Translations under genes and position numbers: made by a program
Assembly (NCBI GenBank): GCA_009921265.1
Contig: RFYV01000036.1
Coordinates: forward strand, 1 to 32,520
Reading direction: 5' to 3'
Length of the DNA: 32,520 nt
DNA from: Betaproteobacteria bacterium
GTDB lineage: Bacteria > Pseudomonadota > Gammaproteobacteria > Burkholderiales > Burkholderiaceae_C
The notes under the pieces: model-generated
Told to the model about the DNA's origin: nothing
Databases searched by the model: none
What the model saw: the letters and a program-made list of their open reading frames with translations, nothing else
In this document: one piece after another, positions 25,748-32,520 of the stretch
Layout of the letters: every line of letters begins with the position of its first letter
How positions within the stretch are numbered: position 1 is the stretch's first letter

Positions 25748-26794
25748 TTAGGACAGATGAAGCGCCAAACTCAAGCCACTTATGAATGCATCTTCAACAC
25801 GGTGACCAATGTGCCAATCGCCGCAAGTGCCAATGCTTAATTTTTCATCCCATAAAAAATTTTGACCCAGAGGCTGTAAAGTTTTTGCATAGCGCCAACG
25901 ATGCGCTTGTGCATAGGCAGGTTCTGCGCGAATACCCGTGAGTTCAGCAAAAGCTTTGATGAGTTTGGCACGCACACGCATTTCATCGTCTTCAAGATGT
26001 TCGGTAGACCATTGCGCACTCGCCTGTACGGTCCATCGTTCAATCGATTTTCGATTGGGCTTGGAAGATTCGCGCGACAACCACGCGATTCGATGATGTG
26101 TGCTTCGCGCAGCGTTCCATTGAGGACCTAAATGGCTAAGACCTGGCTGACTCGCGTTAGGATAAGCAAGCATCAATGTCCAGCAAGGTGCAACTGTGAC
26201 GCGATCAAGTAATGCCAGTCCTGAAAAACCAACCGCATTGGACCCCGATTGTCGAAGCAGTTGTGCGGTTTGCACATGCGGCATAGCCAGGATGACGTGA
26301 TCAAAAGAAGTTTGTTTGAGTTTTAAATCTATGTCAGCAATGACTTGCCATTTTTTTTGATGATTGGCGTCGCGCACAATTTGTGTGATCAACGTGGAAG
26401 TGTGCAGTTGATTGGCTGATTGCAATGGTTGGGCCCAATGTCTTACCAATGCATTCATGCCCGGTGAGCCTACAAAATGCGATTCGCGATGCGGCAACGG
26501 TGCTTCAATGACGCGACCGAGTGGATCGAGCACGCGCACGGCGTTGGCACTCCAAGCTTTGTGAACCTGCGCAGTACCGGCTACTTCATCCAATGCTTTT
26601 TTGAATCGTGCATCGCGCACCGTGAAGTATTGTGCGCCGTGATCAAAATTTCCAAATGTGGTTTCGCGTGTGGACATGCGCCCACCTACACCCTGACTTT
26701 TTTCAAATACTTCGACGTGATGACCGGCTTGCGTCAAGGTTCGGGCGGCAACAATGCCAGACATTCCGGCTCCGATAATGGCGATGTTTTTCAT
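25748..26794 (-). CDS. FAD-dependent NAD(P)/FAD oxidoreductase (renalase-like amine oxidase fold)
   Basis: This 348-residue protein begins with a Rossmann FAD-binding motif (IIGAGMSGIVAARTL, residues 5-19) followed by HHVEVFEKSQGVGGRMSTRET, the second dinucleotide signature of the amine oxidase/renalase-like group. The C-terminal ICGTCGDWH-like segment (SIGTCGDWHIGHRVEDAFISG) is the usual FAD-contacting end. The start at 26794 overlaps the LysR-gene stop (ATGA), so the two are coupled; a longer frame to 26887 only covers the LysR coding sequence. The physiological substrate of this bacterial group is not known. With pirin and a flavodoxin across the divergent gap, a redox or stress role is a reasonable guess. 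Confidence 0.88.
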   Translation of the reverse strand: MKNIAIIGAGMSGIVAARTLTQAGHHVEVFEKSQGVGGRMSTRETTFGNFDHGAQYFTVRDARFKKALDEVAGTAQVHKAWSANAVRVLDPLGRVIEAPLPHRESHFVGSPGMNALVRHWAQPLQSANQLHTSTLITQIVRDANHQKKWQVIADIDLKLKQTSFDHVILAMPHVQTAQLLRQSGSNAVGFSGLALLDRVTVAPCWTLMLAYPNASQPGLSHLGPQWNAARSTHHRIAWLSRESSKPNRKSIERWTVQASAQWSTEHLEDDEMRVRAKLIKAFAELTGIRAEPAYAQAHRWRYAKTLQPLGQNFLWDEKLSIGTCGDWHIGHRVEDAFISGLSLALHLS

Positions 26795-27780
26795 AGTATT
26801 GACTTTACACGCTTCGAGACGCCTTGTCGCGACAAACCGAGCAAGGCTTGACGAGTTTTTGTTGAAGATAGTTTGTGCAGCCACCATTGAAGCGCTTTGC
26901 CGCCTTGCGATGGTTGGTCGGCATCTTGGGGTTTACGCCAACCATAGCCCATGTGCGCCGATCGATCTTGTCGCATCACCGAGCGAATTTGTAATTGTCC
27001 AGAATCGATATAGGGACGCGCAAGTGGTTCTGGTAAAAAGCCCACGCCCAAGCCTCTGAGTTGCGCGTCGAGTTTGATTTGCATGCTTGGCACCGTCAGG
27101 ACGTCTTGGCCTGGTAATAAACCAATCGTCATACCAGGGCCTGTGGGTATCGTGTCTGCCACAGCAACGGCGCGGTATTGACGCAACACGCTGTCTTGAA
27201 GAGGTTGTTTGAGTTTAGCCAATGGGTGATCGGGAGTAACAGCAAAAACGAATCGCACGGTGCCCAGTGGTTCGTGAAGAATATCGGGTGCGCTGCCAAA
27301 ATTAATCGGGATGCCAATGGCCAAATCGGCCTGTCCTGATTGCAATGCATGCAAGGATCCTTGAATCGCCTCGTCGCGAAAGCGCAGACGTGTTGGCGGA
27401 TTTTTAGATAAAAATTCAGCGCACAGTTCCATCAAAATATTTCGATCAATCACCGCGTCAACTGCAATCGTCAACTCACTCTCCCAACCTGTTGCGATGC
27501 GTCGAATGCGATTGGCGATCGCGTCCATATCTAGAAGTAATCGTTGCCCCTCTTTAAGCAGCTCCTCACCCACACGCGTCAAATACGCTTGTCTTGCGCT
27601 GCGGTCAAACAAAAGGACGTCGAGCGCGTCTTCCATTTGTCGCACGCGATAGGTGAGGGCGCTGGGCACCATCGACATTTGTCGGGCAGCAGCAGCAAAA
27701 CTCCCCTCTTGATGAATGATTTCTATCATTCGCAGCGCGTCGGGGGTGAGGACGTCTTTGGGTGTTTTTATGGTTTTCAT
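26791..27780 (-). CDS. LysR-family transcriptional regulator
   Basis: This 329-residue regulator has an N-terminal winged helix-turn-helix at about residues 13-72 (ALRMIEIIHQEGSFAAAARQ, then PSALTYRVRQMEDAL) and a periplasmic-binding-like effector domain from about 95 (LTIAVDAVIDRNILMELCAEF). The pattern resembles YhaJ/DhaL-like LysR proteins paired with pirin genes. The ATG at 27780 has no good ribosome binding site and sits within a perfect palindrome, which suggests autorepression. It is divergent from the pirin gene and coupled by ATGA overlap to the FAD oxidoreductase gene. It probably controls both directions. The effector is unknown. Confidence 0.93.
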   Translation of the reverse strand: MKTIKTPKDVLTPDALRMIEIIHQEGSFAAAARQMSMVPSALTYRVRQMEDALDVLLFDRSARQAYLTRVGEELLKEGQRLLLDMDAIANRIRRIATGWESELTIAVDAVIDRNILMELCAEFLSKNPPTRLRFRDEAIQGSLHALQSGQADLAIGIPINFGSAPDILHEPLGTVRFVFAVTPDHPLAKLKQPLQDSVLRQYRAVAVADTIPTGPGMTIGLLPGQDVLTVPSMQIKLDAQLRGLGVGFLPEPLARPYIDSGQLQIRSVMRQDRSAHMGYGWRKPQDADQPSQGGKALQWWLHKLSSTKTRQALLGLSRQGVSKRVKSIL

Positions 27781-27795
27781 TCAAATTTTTTGAAT
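27779..27795. promoter_or_regulatory. LysR-type operator candidate overlapping the lysR start codon
   Basis: ATTCAAA-TTT-TTTGAAT is a perfect inverted repeat with seven-base arms; it includes T27781-N11-A27793, the LysR box form. It overlaps the regulator start codon and its ribosome-binding region, a position suited to autorepression. Confidence 0.5.
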
Positions 27796-27825
27796 GTTGC
27801 CATCAAATCGACTGGATGGGAAGAG

Positions 27826-27844
27826 ACTGTATTGCTTATACAGT
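27826..27844. promoter_or_regulatory. LysR-type operator candidate upstream of the pirin gene
   Basis: ACTGTAT-TGCTT-ATACAGT is a perfect inverted repeat with seven-base arms; it includes T27830-N11-A27842. It lies about 30 bases before the pirin ATG and overlaps a possible -10 (TATACA at 27837-27842), so binding here would affect pirin-flavodoxin transcription directly. The -35 region is poor. Confidence 0.55.
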
Positions 27845-27874
27845 TGCTTCATCACCACAAAAGGAATCTTTGAC

Positions 27875-28576
27875 ATGTTGACTCTTCGCCAATCCTCGCA
27901 GCGCGGTTGGGCCGATCACGGTTGGCTCAAGTCATTCCATAGTTTTTCATTTGCCGGCTACTTTGATGAAAAACATTTGGGATGGGGAAATTTACGCGTC
28001 ATAAATGAAGATCGCATTGAACCTGGTGCTGGATTTGGTACGCATGGTCATCGCGATATGGAAATCATCAGTTATGTGATGTCGGGTGAACTCGCGCACA
28101 AAGACAACATGGGCAATGTGAAAGGCATTCCTCCAGGAGATGTTCAGCGCATGAGTGCAGGCTCAGGCGTGATGCACAGTGAGTTCAATCACGCACCGCA
28201 ACAACAAACACATTTTTTACAAATTTGGATTCAACCCAATGAACTGGGTATTGCACCGAGTTATGAGCAAAAAACATTTTCATCGGATCTCAAAAGAGGA
28301 AAGCTTAAGTGCGTTGCCGATCGACTCGCGCGCGACGGCGCGGTCAAGATTCATGCAGACGCAAGTTTGTATGCGGGCTTGTTTGACGGCGCTGAAAAAT
28401 TCCAGATGACGTTGGATCCTCAACGCAAGGCCTATGTGCACTTGATCAAGGGTTCTTTGTGCGTCAATGGATTGACGATTTCAACAGGAGACGCTGTGTT
28501 GATGTCTGGCGAAAGCCAAATCACTTTAGATCAAGGTCAAAACGCCGAAGTGTTGGTGTTTGATCTTTGTGCGTAA
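27875..28576 (+). CDS. Pirin family protein (YhhW-like bicupin)
   Basis: This 233-residue protein has the two-cupin pirin fold; homologues such as YhhW act as metal-dependent quercetinase-like enzymes, although the true substrate is mostly unknown. The N-terminal metal site is visible in GTHGHRDMEIISYVMSGELAHKD (His residues near 57-59 and a Glu) and GVMHSEFNH. Pirin hallmarks are RGWADHGWLKSFHSFSFAGYFD and FLQIWIQP. The ATG at 27875 has AAAAGGA upstream; the frame is open back to 27794 only within the promoter region. It is followed by a flavodoxin-like gene 37 bases later and is divergent from the LysR gene. Confidence 0.93.
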   Translation: MLTLRQSSQRGWADHGWLKSFHSFSFAGYFDEKHLGWGNLRVINEDRIEPGAGFGTHGHRDMEIISYVMSGELAHKDNMGNVKGIPPGDVQRMSAGSGVMHSEFNHAPQQQTHFLQIWIQPNELGIAPSYEQKTFSSDLKRGKLKCVADRLARDGAVKIHADASLYAGLFDGAEKFQMTLDPQRKAYVHLIKGSLCVNGLTISTGDAVLMSGESQITLDQGQNAEVLVFDLCA

Positions 28577-28613
28577 TTTTTTTTAAAACCATGTAACTAT
28601 CAGGAGAAAAAGC

Positions 28614-29147
28614 ATGACAAAAACCGTTGTTGTTTACCATTCAGGTTACGGCCACACCCAACGCCTCGCGCAATTTGTTGCGCAAGGTGCCAAAGCCACC
28701 ATCATTGAAATCAATGCGGAGGGCAGTATCAGCGAAGAAAATTGGACCACGCTTGACGCAGCAGATGCGATTATTTTTGGTGCACCCACCTACATGGGCA
28801 TGGCCTCATGGCAATTCAAAAAATTTGCAGATGAGACATCCAAGCGTTGGTACACCAGTGCATGGAAAAATAAAGTGGCGGGTGGTTTCACCATATCGGC
28901 TAATTTAAGCGGCGACAAACTTTCCACAATTCAATACTTCATCACCTTGGCGATGCAAAACGGCATGATTTGGGTGGGTCAATCTGAGATGAGTGATGGC
29001 AACATCAATCGATTGGGTTCTAACTCAGGTTTGATGTCGCAAGTAGGCTCCACAAGTCCTGCTTCAGATATTCCACAAGGTGATTTGGATACCGCTTTGA
29101 AATATGGCGAGCGTGTGGCGGGTATTGCGGCTCAAATTAAAAAATAA
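28614..29147 (+). CDS. Flavodoxin family protein (WrbA/NAD(P)H-quinone oxidoreductase-like)
   Basis: This 177-residue protein has a flavodoxin fold. The FMN phosphate loop is YHSGYGHTQ at residues 8-16. IIFGAPTYMGMASWQFKKF near 61-79 and AGGFTISANLSGDK near 95-108 are the other FMN-contacting segments, as in WrbA-like NAD(P)H:quinone reductases. CAGGAGAAAAAGC precedes the ATG, a strong ribosome binding site. It follows the pirin gene in the same direction and is likely under the same LysR control. The set pirin plus flavodoxin plus LysR suggests a response to quinones or other electrophiles; that is inference. It is somewhat shorter than WrbA proper (about 198 residues). Confidence 0.9.
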   Translation: MTKTVVVYHSGYGHTQRLAQFVAQGAKATIIEINAEGSISEENWTTLDAADAIIFGAPTYMGMASWQFKKFADETSKRWYTSAWKNKVAGGFTISANLSGDKLSTIQYFITLAMQNGMIWVGQSEMSDGNINRLGSNSGLMSQVGSTSPASDIPQGDLDTALKYGERVAGIAAQIKK

Positions 29148-29173
29148 ATGACTAGTTAAGTGTCGGCTGCGAA

Positions 29174-29914
29174 TTAAGCCTTCATCGGTTTTAATTCGCT
29201 GTCGAGCGCTTCGCGTTCATCAAAAACAAAACAGGCGCCTTCATAGTGATGGTCGCCTACTTCTTCAAAATATTTAAGAATACCGCCGTCAATTTGAAAC
29301 ACATGTTGATGGCCATGCTCTCTCATAAAGATAGCGGCTTTTTCACAGCGAATGCCGCCTGTGCAGTAGCTGATCACTGTTTTATCTTGAAGCTCACCCA
29401 TCTGTTTTAAAACTGCAGTGGGAAATTCGCTGAATTTACTGATGTTGTAGTCAATTGCGTTTTTAAATTTGCCGTGACCCACTTCAAACCCATTGCGCGT
29501 ATCGAGTGTGACAACGGGTCTGCCCTCGTCGTCATGTCCTTGATCGAGCCATTTTTTAACTGTGGCGGGTGATATCGCAGGCGCGCGTCCCTGTTGCGGT
29601 TGAATCGCTGGATGGTTCATGCGAATGATTTCGTTTTTTACCTTGACCAGCAATTTGGCAAATGGCTGATGCTTAGACCAACTTTCTTTGGGTTGCAGGT
29701 CCGAAAACCTTGAGTCGCTTGTTAACCATTGAACAAAAGAACGAATGTGGGTCTCAAATCCTGCTAAAAAAATATTGATGCCTTCTTCTGCAATCAGAAT
29801 TGTGCCTTTGAGTTGCTGTTGTTGTGCGTGATGCAGGTAATCGAGGCGAAGTTGTTCGGCGTTGTCTATGCGAACAAACTTATAAACTGAAATGTTGAGG
29901 ATGGAGTTGGCCAT
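29174..29914 (-). CDS. trhO: tRNA uridine(34) hydroxylase (rhodanese-like, YceA family)
   Basis: TrhO hydroxylates U34 in tRNA anticodons as part of 5-(carboxy)methoxyuridine formation. The 246-residue protein has the N-terminal acylphosphatase-like region (GTILIAEEGINIFLAGF near 37-53) and a rhodanese domain containing LDTRNGFEVGHGKF near 137-150 and the active-site loop CTGGIRCEKAA with C184 and C190, diagnostic for this family. E. coli TrhO is about 100 residues longer; the short form lacks the C-terminal extension. The ATG at 29914 has only a poor ribosome binding site. It lies 31 bases downstream of the SRP RNA on the same strand and may be transcribed from the same promoter. Confidence 0.92.
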   Translation of the reverse strand: MANSILNISVYKFVRIDNAEQLRLDYLHHAQQQQLKGTILIAEEGINIFLAGFETHIRSFVQWLTSDSRFSDLQPKESWSKHQPFAKLLVKVKNEIIRMNHPAIQPQQGRAPAISPATVKKWLDQGHDDEGRPVVTLDTRNGFEVGHGKFKNAIDYNISKFSEFPTAVLKQMGELQDKTVISYCTGGIRCEKAAIFMREHGHQHVFQIDGGILKYFEEVGDHHYEGACFVFDEREALDSELKPMKA

Positions 29915-29945
29915 CTAAATAGGCGTGGTCAAAATATGGGAGGTT

Positions 29946-30039
29946 GACGAGCCTTGACCCCGGCACTGACTCCACAGTTAGAGCTGCTTGGTTCCCCACC
30001 TGACTCGGTTGGCCGCTTCACCATGCGGGAAGGCCCGTC
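29946..30039 (-). ncRNA. ffs: Signal recognition particle RNA (4.5S, small bacterial type)
   Basis: On the minus strand a 94-base RNA is bounded by a ten-base-pair closing stem (GACGGGCCTT with AAGGCTCGTC, one G-T pair). The apex carries the SRP core: GTCAGG followed by a GGAA tetraloop closed by G-C pairs (GGGGAACC) and AAGCAGC, which is the Ffh-binding internal loop. Size and the single long hairpin fit 4.5S RNA. It is required for targeting of inner-membrane proteins. It lies divergently from dnaX, with 41 bases between. Confidence 0.9.
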
Positions 30040-30046
30040 GGTTTCA

Positions 30047-30052
30047 ATTGTA
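30047..30052 (-). promoter_or_regulatory. Candidate -10 element of the SRP RNA promoter
   Basis: TACAAT on the minus strand lies seven bases before the predicted 5' end of the SRP RNA, the right distance for a -10. No strong -35 is seen. It overlaps the region that must hold the divergent dnaX promoter, which has a possible TAGAAT at 30067-30072 on the plus strand. Confidence 0.45.
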
Positions 30053-30080
30053 CGCTGTCAACACAGTAGAATAACGGGCA

Positions 30081-31757
30081 ATGTCTTATTTGGTCCTTGC
30101 TCGTCACTATCGCCCCAAAACATTCACCGAGATGGTGGGGCAGTCTCATGTCGTGCAGGCTTTGAGGAATGCGCTGGTGTCCAAACGTTTGCACCATGCT
30201 TATTTGTTCACTGGCACAAGAGGCGTTGGCAAAACAACTGTCTCGCGTATTTTGGCCAAATCACTCAACTGCGAAACGGGTATCACCGATCAACCCTGCG
30301 GTGTGTGCGACGCTTGTGTGGCGATCGACTCTGGTCGCTTTGTTGATTACACCGAGCTGGACGCCGCGTCCAATCGAAGTGTGGATGAAGTTCAAGCCTT
30401 GCTTGAGCAGGCGGTTTATAAACCTGTGCAGGGTCGCTTCAAGGTGTTCATGATTGACGAGGTGCACATGCTCACCGGTCATGCATTCAATGCCATGCTC
30501 AAAACGCTCGAAGAGCCGCCCGAATATCTCAAATTTGTTTTGGCCACAACAGATCCGCAAAAAGTACCCGTCACGGTTTTGTCTCGTTGTTTGCAATTCA
30601 ATTTAAGGCCGATGGCACCCGAGACCATCATGGAGCATTTAATCCATGTATTGGGTCAAGAAAATATTCAATCCGAAACACAAGCCTTGCGTTTGATAGC
30701 GCGCGCGGCTCGAGGATCCATGAGAGATGCTTTGTCATTGTGCGATCAAGCGATTGCTTATGGCAATGGCGCTTTAAAAGAGCAAACAATTCAAGATATG
30801 CTCGGCAGTGTGGATCAATCGCATGTTTTTGATTTGATTGATGCAATGGCTGCAGGCGACGTGAGTACCGTCGTGCAAATTTGTGAAAATCTAAGACACA
30901 TGGGTTTGTCTGCCGCGTCAACACTGGAAGAGTTGTCGTTTGTATTGCAACGCATGGCGGTCTTGCAAGCAGTGCCGTCTGTCAATGATCAAGACAATCC
31001 TGATCCCGATGCGCAACGTTTGCAAGCGTTGGCGCAATCCATGGCCAAAGATGAGACGCATTTGTTGTACAGCATGTGTTTAAACGGTCGAAATGAATTG
31101 GCATGGGCGCCTGACGAGTATTCAGCTTTGGTGATGGTTTTGTTGCGCTTCTTTGTATTCAAATCTTCCGACTCATCGACAGCGAGTCCTGCACTCGAAA
31201 AAAAAACTCTGAAAACGCCTGAGGTTGTTACTCCGTCTGAAACTAAGCCTATAACCGCACCCGTCGCAAAGCAAAACAATGTGCCTGTAGCAGCGGTCGT
31301 TGCACCATCTATTGCGCCTTCGATTCAAAAATTGCCTGTGCGTGAAATGACTCCACCGTCAATGTTTATTGCATCCGAATTGGGCGAGTTTTGGCACGAT
31401 TCGGTGCTAGCCATGTCGAGTGAAAAATCGATTCAAGCGATGACGCGTGAATTGGCCATGCAAATACAAATGCAAAGTCAAACTGCAAATGTCTGGTCGT
31501 TCAGCATTGCGCGCGAATCGCTCAACACCGACAATCATCGCCAACGCTTAGAAGAAGCCTTGGCCTTGCAAGGGCATGCAATTCGTCTTCAAATCGATGC
31601 AGGAGTTGTCACCGATTCACCTGCATTGCGTATTCAAGATGCACAAGCAAAAAAACAAAAACAAGCGGAAGATATTATTTTGGGAGACCCATCTGTTCAA
31701 CAATTGATGCAAACGTATGGTGCAAAAATCGTACCTGGGAGTATCAAACCATTATGA
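30081..31757 (+). CDS. dnaX: DNA polymerase III subunit tau (and probably gamma)
   Basis: DnaX is the ATPase core of the clamp loader. The 558-residue tau form has Walker A GTRGVGKT at residues 45-52, zinc ligands C64, C73, C76 and C79, Walker B MIDEVH with D126 and E127, and the SRC motif at 168-170. Domains I-III end near residue 365, followed by a low-complexity Thr/Pro/Ala linker. Codons 373-376 read GAA AAA AAA ACT, a run of nine A at 31198-31206. A -1 shift there adds five residues and stops at 31220-31222, giving a 380-residue gamma-like protein; a +1 shift stops at 31210-31212. The ribosome binding site is weak. ybaB follows after nine bases. Confidence 0.96.
   Translation: MSYLVLARHYRPKTFTEMVGQSHVVQALRNALVSKRLHHAYLFTGTRGVGKTTVSRILAKSLNCETGITDQPCGVCDACVAIDSGRFVDYTELDAASNRSVDEVQALLEQAVYKPVQGRFKVFMIDEVHMLTGHAFNAMLKTLEEPPEYLKFVLATTDPQKVPVTVLSRCLQFNLRPMAPETIMEHLIHVLGQENIQSETQALRLIARAARGSMRDALSLCDQAIAYGNGALKEQTIQDMLGSVDQSHVFDLIDAMAAGDVSTVVQICENLRHMGLSAASTLEELSFVLQRMAVLQAVPSVNDQDNPDPDAQRLQALAQSMAKDETHLLYSMCLNGRNELAWAPDEYSALVMVLLRFFVFKSSDSSTASPALEKKTLKTPEVVTPSETKPITAPVAKQNNVPVAAVVAPSIAPSIQKLPVREMTPPSMFIASELGEFWHDSVLAMSSEKSIQAMTRELAMQIQMQSQTANVWSFSIARESLNTDNHRQRLEEALALQGHAIRLQIDAGVVTDSPALRIQDAQAKKQKQAEDIILGDPSVQQLMQTYGAKIVPGSIKPL
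31183..31222 (+). other. Probable dnaX slippage/frameshift signal
   Basis: A nine-A run (31198-31206) is preceded directly by a five-base-pair hairpin (CGAGT at 31183-31187 with ACTCG at 31193-31197) and followed at once by stops in both alternative frames. The position, just past the clamp-loader domains, matches known dnaX gamma/tau signals (ribosomal -1 shift in E. coli; RNA polymerase slippage on A9 in Thermus). Confidence 0.6.
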
Positions 31758-31766
31758 AAGTTAATC

Positions 31767-32099
31767 ATGTTTAACAAAGGACAACTCGCAGGCTTAATGA
31801 AACAAGCGCAAGCCATGCAAGATAATTTGCGCAAGGCGCAAGATGAGCTCGCCACCATCCAAGTCACGGGAGAATCAGGCTCTGGCATGGTTCGCATCAC
31901 CATGACTTGCAAACATCAAGTAAAGCGTGTGCAAATCGACGCCAGTCTCATGACCGACGACAAAGAAATGTTAGAAGATTTAATGGTTGCTGCTTTTAAT
32001 GACGCAGCTCGCAAAGCTGAAGTCACCAGCGAAGAAAAAATGGGCAAACTCAGCGGTGGAATGCCAGGTTTGCCAGGCGGCATGAAACTTCCATTCTGA
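31767..32099 (+). CDS. ybaB: YbaB/EbfC family nucleoid-associated protein
   Basis: This 110-residue DNA-binding protein forms dimers that coat the nucleoid. It begins [20 protein letters not shown], the usual amphipathic N-terminal helix, followed by [21 protein letters not shown] near 45-65 and a second helix [16 protein letters not shown]. The glycine/proline-rich end [16 protein letters not shown] is typical of the proteobacterial form. It lies between dnaX and recR, the classic order in many bacteria, and overlaps the recR ATG by one base, so the three are one operon. Confidence 0.96.
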   Translation: MFNKGQLAGLMKQAQAMQDNLRKAQDELATIQVTGESGSGMVRITMTCKHQVKRVQIDASLMTDDKEMLEDLMVAAFNDAARKAEVTSEEKMGKLSGGMPGLPGGMKLPF

Positions 32100-32520
32100 T
32101 GCAAGACAACACGGCGCTTAATGCACTGATTCAAACTTTGCGCCGCTTACCAGGTGTGGGGCAACGCTCCGCATCGCGAATGGCGTTTCACTTGCTTCAA
32201 CACGATCCGCAAGGTGCGATGATGATTTCTCAAGCCTTGCAAAATGCTGTCTCATCTGTTCGTCACTGTGTGTTGTGCAATACGTTTACCGAAACCGAAA
32301 TTTGCATGACCTGCGCCGATCCTTTGCGTGATCAAACGCGTTTGTGTGTGGTCGAAACGCCATCGGACCAAACTGCCGTTGAAAGGACAGCGTCCTACAA
32401 AGGTTTGTATTTTGTTTTGATGGGCACACTGAGTCCTTTGCAAGGTCGTGGGCCAAATGACATTGGCGTTCATCCATTGCTCGAGCGCGCGAGCAATGGT
32501 CAAGTGCAAGAGGTGATATT
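32099..32520 (+). CDS. recR: Recombination protein RecR (5' part; runs past the window end)
   Basis: RecR acts with RecF/RecO to load RecA at gaps. The first 140 residues are visible and remain open at the edge. They contain the helix-hairpin-helix [17 protein letters not shown] at residues 17-33, the zinc ligands C57, C60, C69 and C72, the start of the Toprim domain at LCVVETPSD, and the signature [10 protein letters not shown]. The start ATG at 32099 shares one base with the ybaB stop (TGATG). The full protein is normally about 200 residues, so roughly 60 lie beyond the window. Confidence 0.95.
   Translation, partial: MQDNTALNALIQTLRRLPGVGQRSASRMAFHLLQHDPQGAMMISQALQNAVSSVRHCVLCNTFTETEICMTCADPLRDQTRLCVVETPSDQTAVERTASYKGLYFVLMGTLSPLQGRGPNDIGVHPLLERASNGQVQEVI

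Noticed and set aside
29940-30080. Plus-strand open frame running into dnaX (29954-30346)
   Set aside because: This stretch is the SRP RNA on the other strand plus the out-of-frame start of dnaX; no protein domain is visible.
1-32520. CRISPR arrays, tRNA or rRNA genes, insertion sequences, prophage genes, attachment sites
   Set aside because: I looked for repeats with spacers, transposase motifs, integrase genes and tRNA-like cloverleafs and saw none that I could support.

Overview
This looks like a chromosomal segment of a betaproteobacterium of the order Burkholderiales. The evidence is the pgeF-phaC-phaA-phaB run, three Bug-type (TctC family) periplasmic binding proteins, the dnaX-ybaB-recR order with a small SRP RNA beside dnaX, and a zeta-class GST next to pgeF. 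By eye the base composition is a little under half G+C, low for the order. I cannot name a genus. I saw no rRNA, tRNA, CRISPR, insertion sequence or phage gene, and no gene-free stretch longer than 300 bases.

Region 1 (1-10502) is an accessory catabolic locus. Seven minus-strand genes (7805 down to 963), overlapping or a few bases apart, look like one operon. In transcription order they are a D-malate/tartrate-type decarboxylating dehydrogenase, a Bug binding protein, Rieske dioxygenase alpha and beta subunits, two more Bug proteins and a second isopropylmalate/isocitrate-type dehydrogenase. A plus-strand isocitrate lyase/PEP mutase family gene meets the operon tail to tail. A two-subunit molybdenum hydroxylase (2Fe-2S plus molybdopterin subunit) diverges from its head. 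The dioxygenase resembles terephthalate dioxygenase (TphA2/TphA3 type), but no reductase, no TphB-like dehydrogenase, no TctA/TctB membrane permease and no regulator is present. My inference is uptake and oxidation of a carboxylated aromatic or heteroaromatic compound, with isopropylmalate-dehydrogenase-type enzymes doing oxidative decarboxylation. This is the best candidate for an undescribed pathway in the window.

Region 2 (10502-15402) holds queC (queuosine synthesis), a complete DctPQM TRAP transporter with a UUCG-loop terminator between dctP and dctQ, a NUDIX hydrolase and a fumarylpyruvate/fumarylacetoacetate hydrolase family gene. Region 3 (15545-20975) holds maiA and pgeF, a small membrane protein gene on the opposite strand, and the polyhydroxybutyrate operon phaC-phaA-phaB. 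The divergent FAH and maiA genes together could supply the last two steps of gentisate or homogentisate breakdown.

Region 4 (20980-27780) holds a small winged-helix-like gene with no canonical start, alaS, and on the minus strand trmB, gluQ, an FAD-dependent oxidoreductase and a LysR-type regulator. The LysR gene diverges from a pirin gene followed by a flavodoxin-like gene. The intergenic gap contains two perfect inverted repeats of LysR (T-N11-A) type.

Region 5 (29174-32520) holds trhO, an SRP RNA, and dnaX-ybaB-recR, with recR cut by the window edge. dnaX carries a run of nine A after the clamp-loader domains; stops follow at once in both other frames, which suggests a short gamma form made by slippage.
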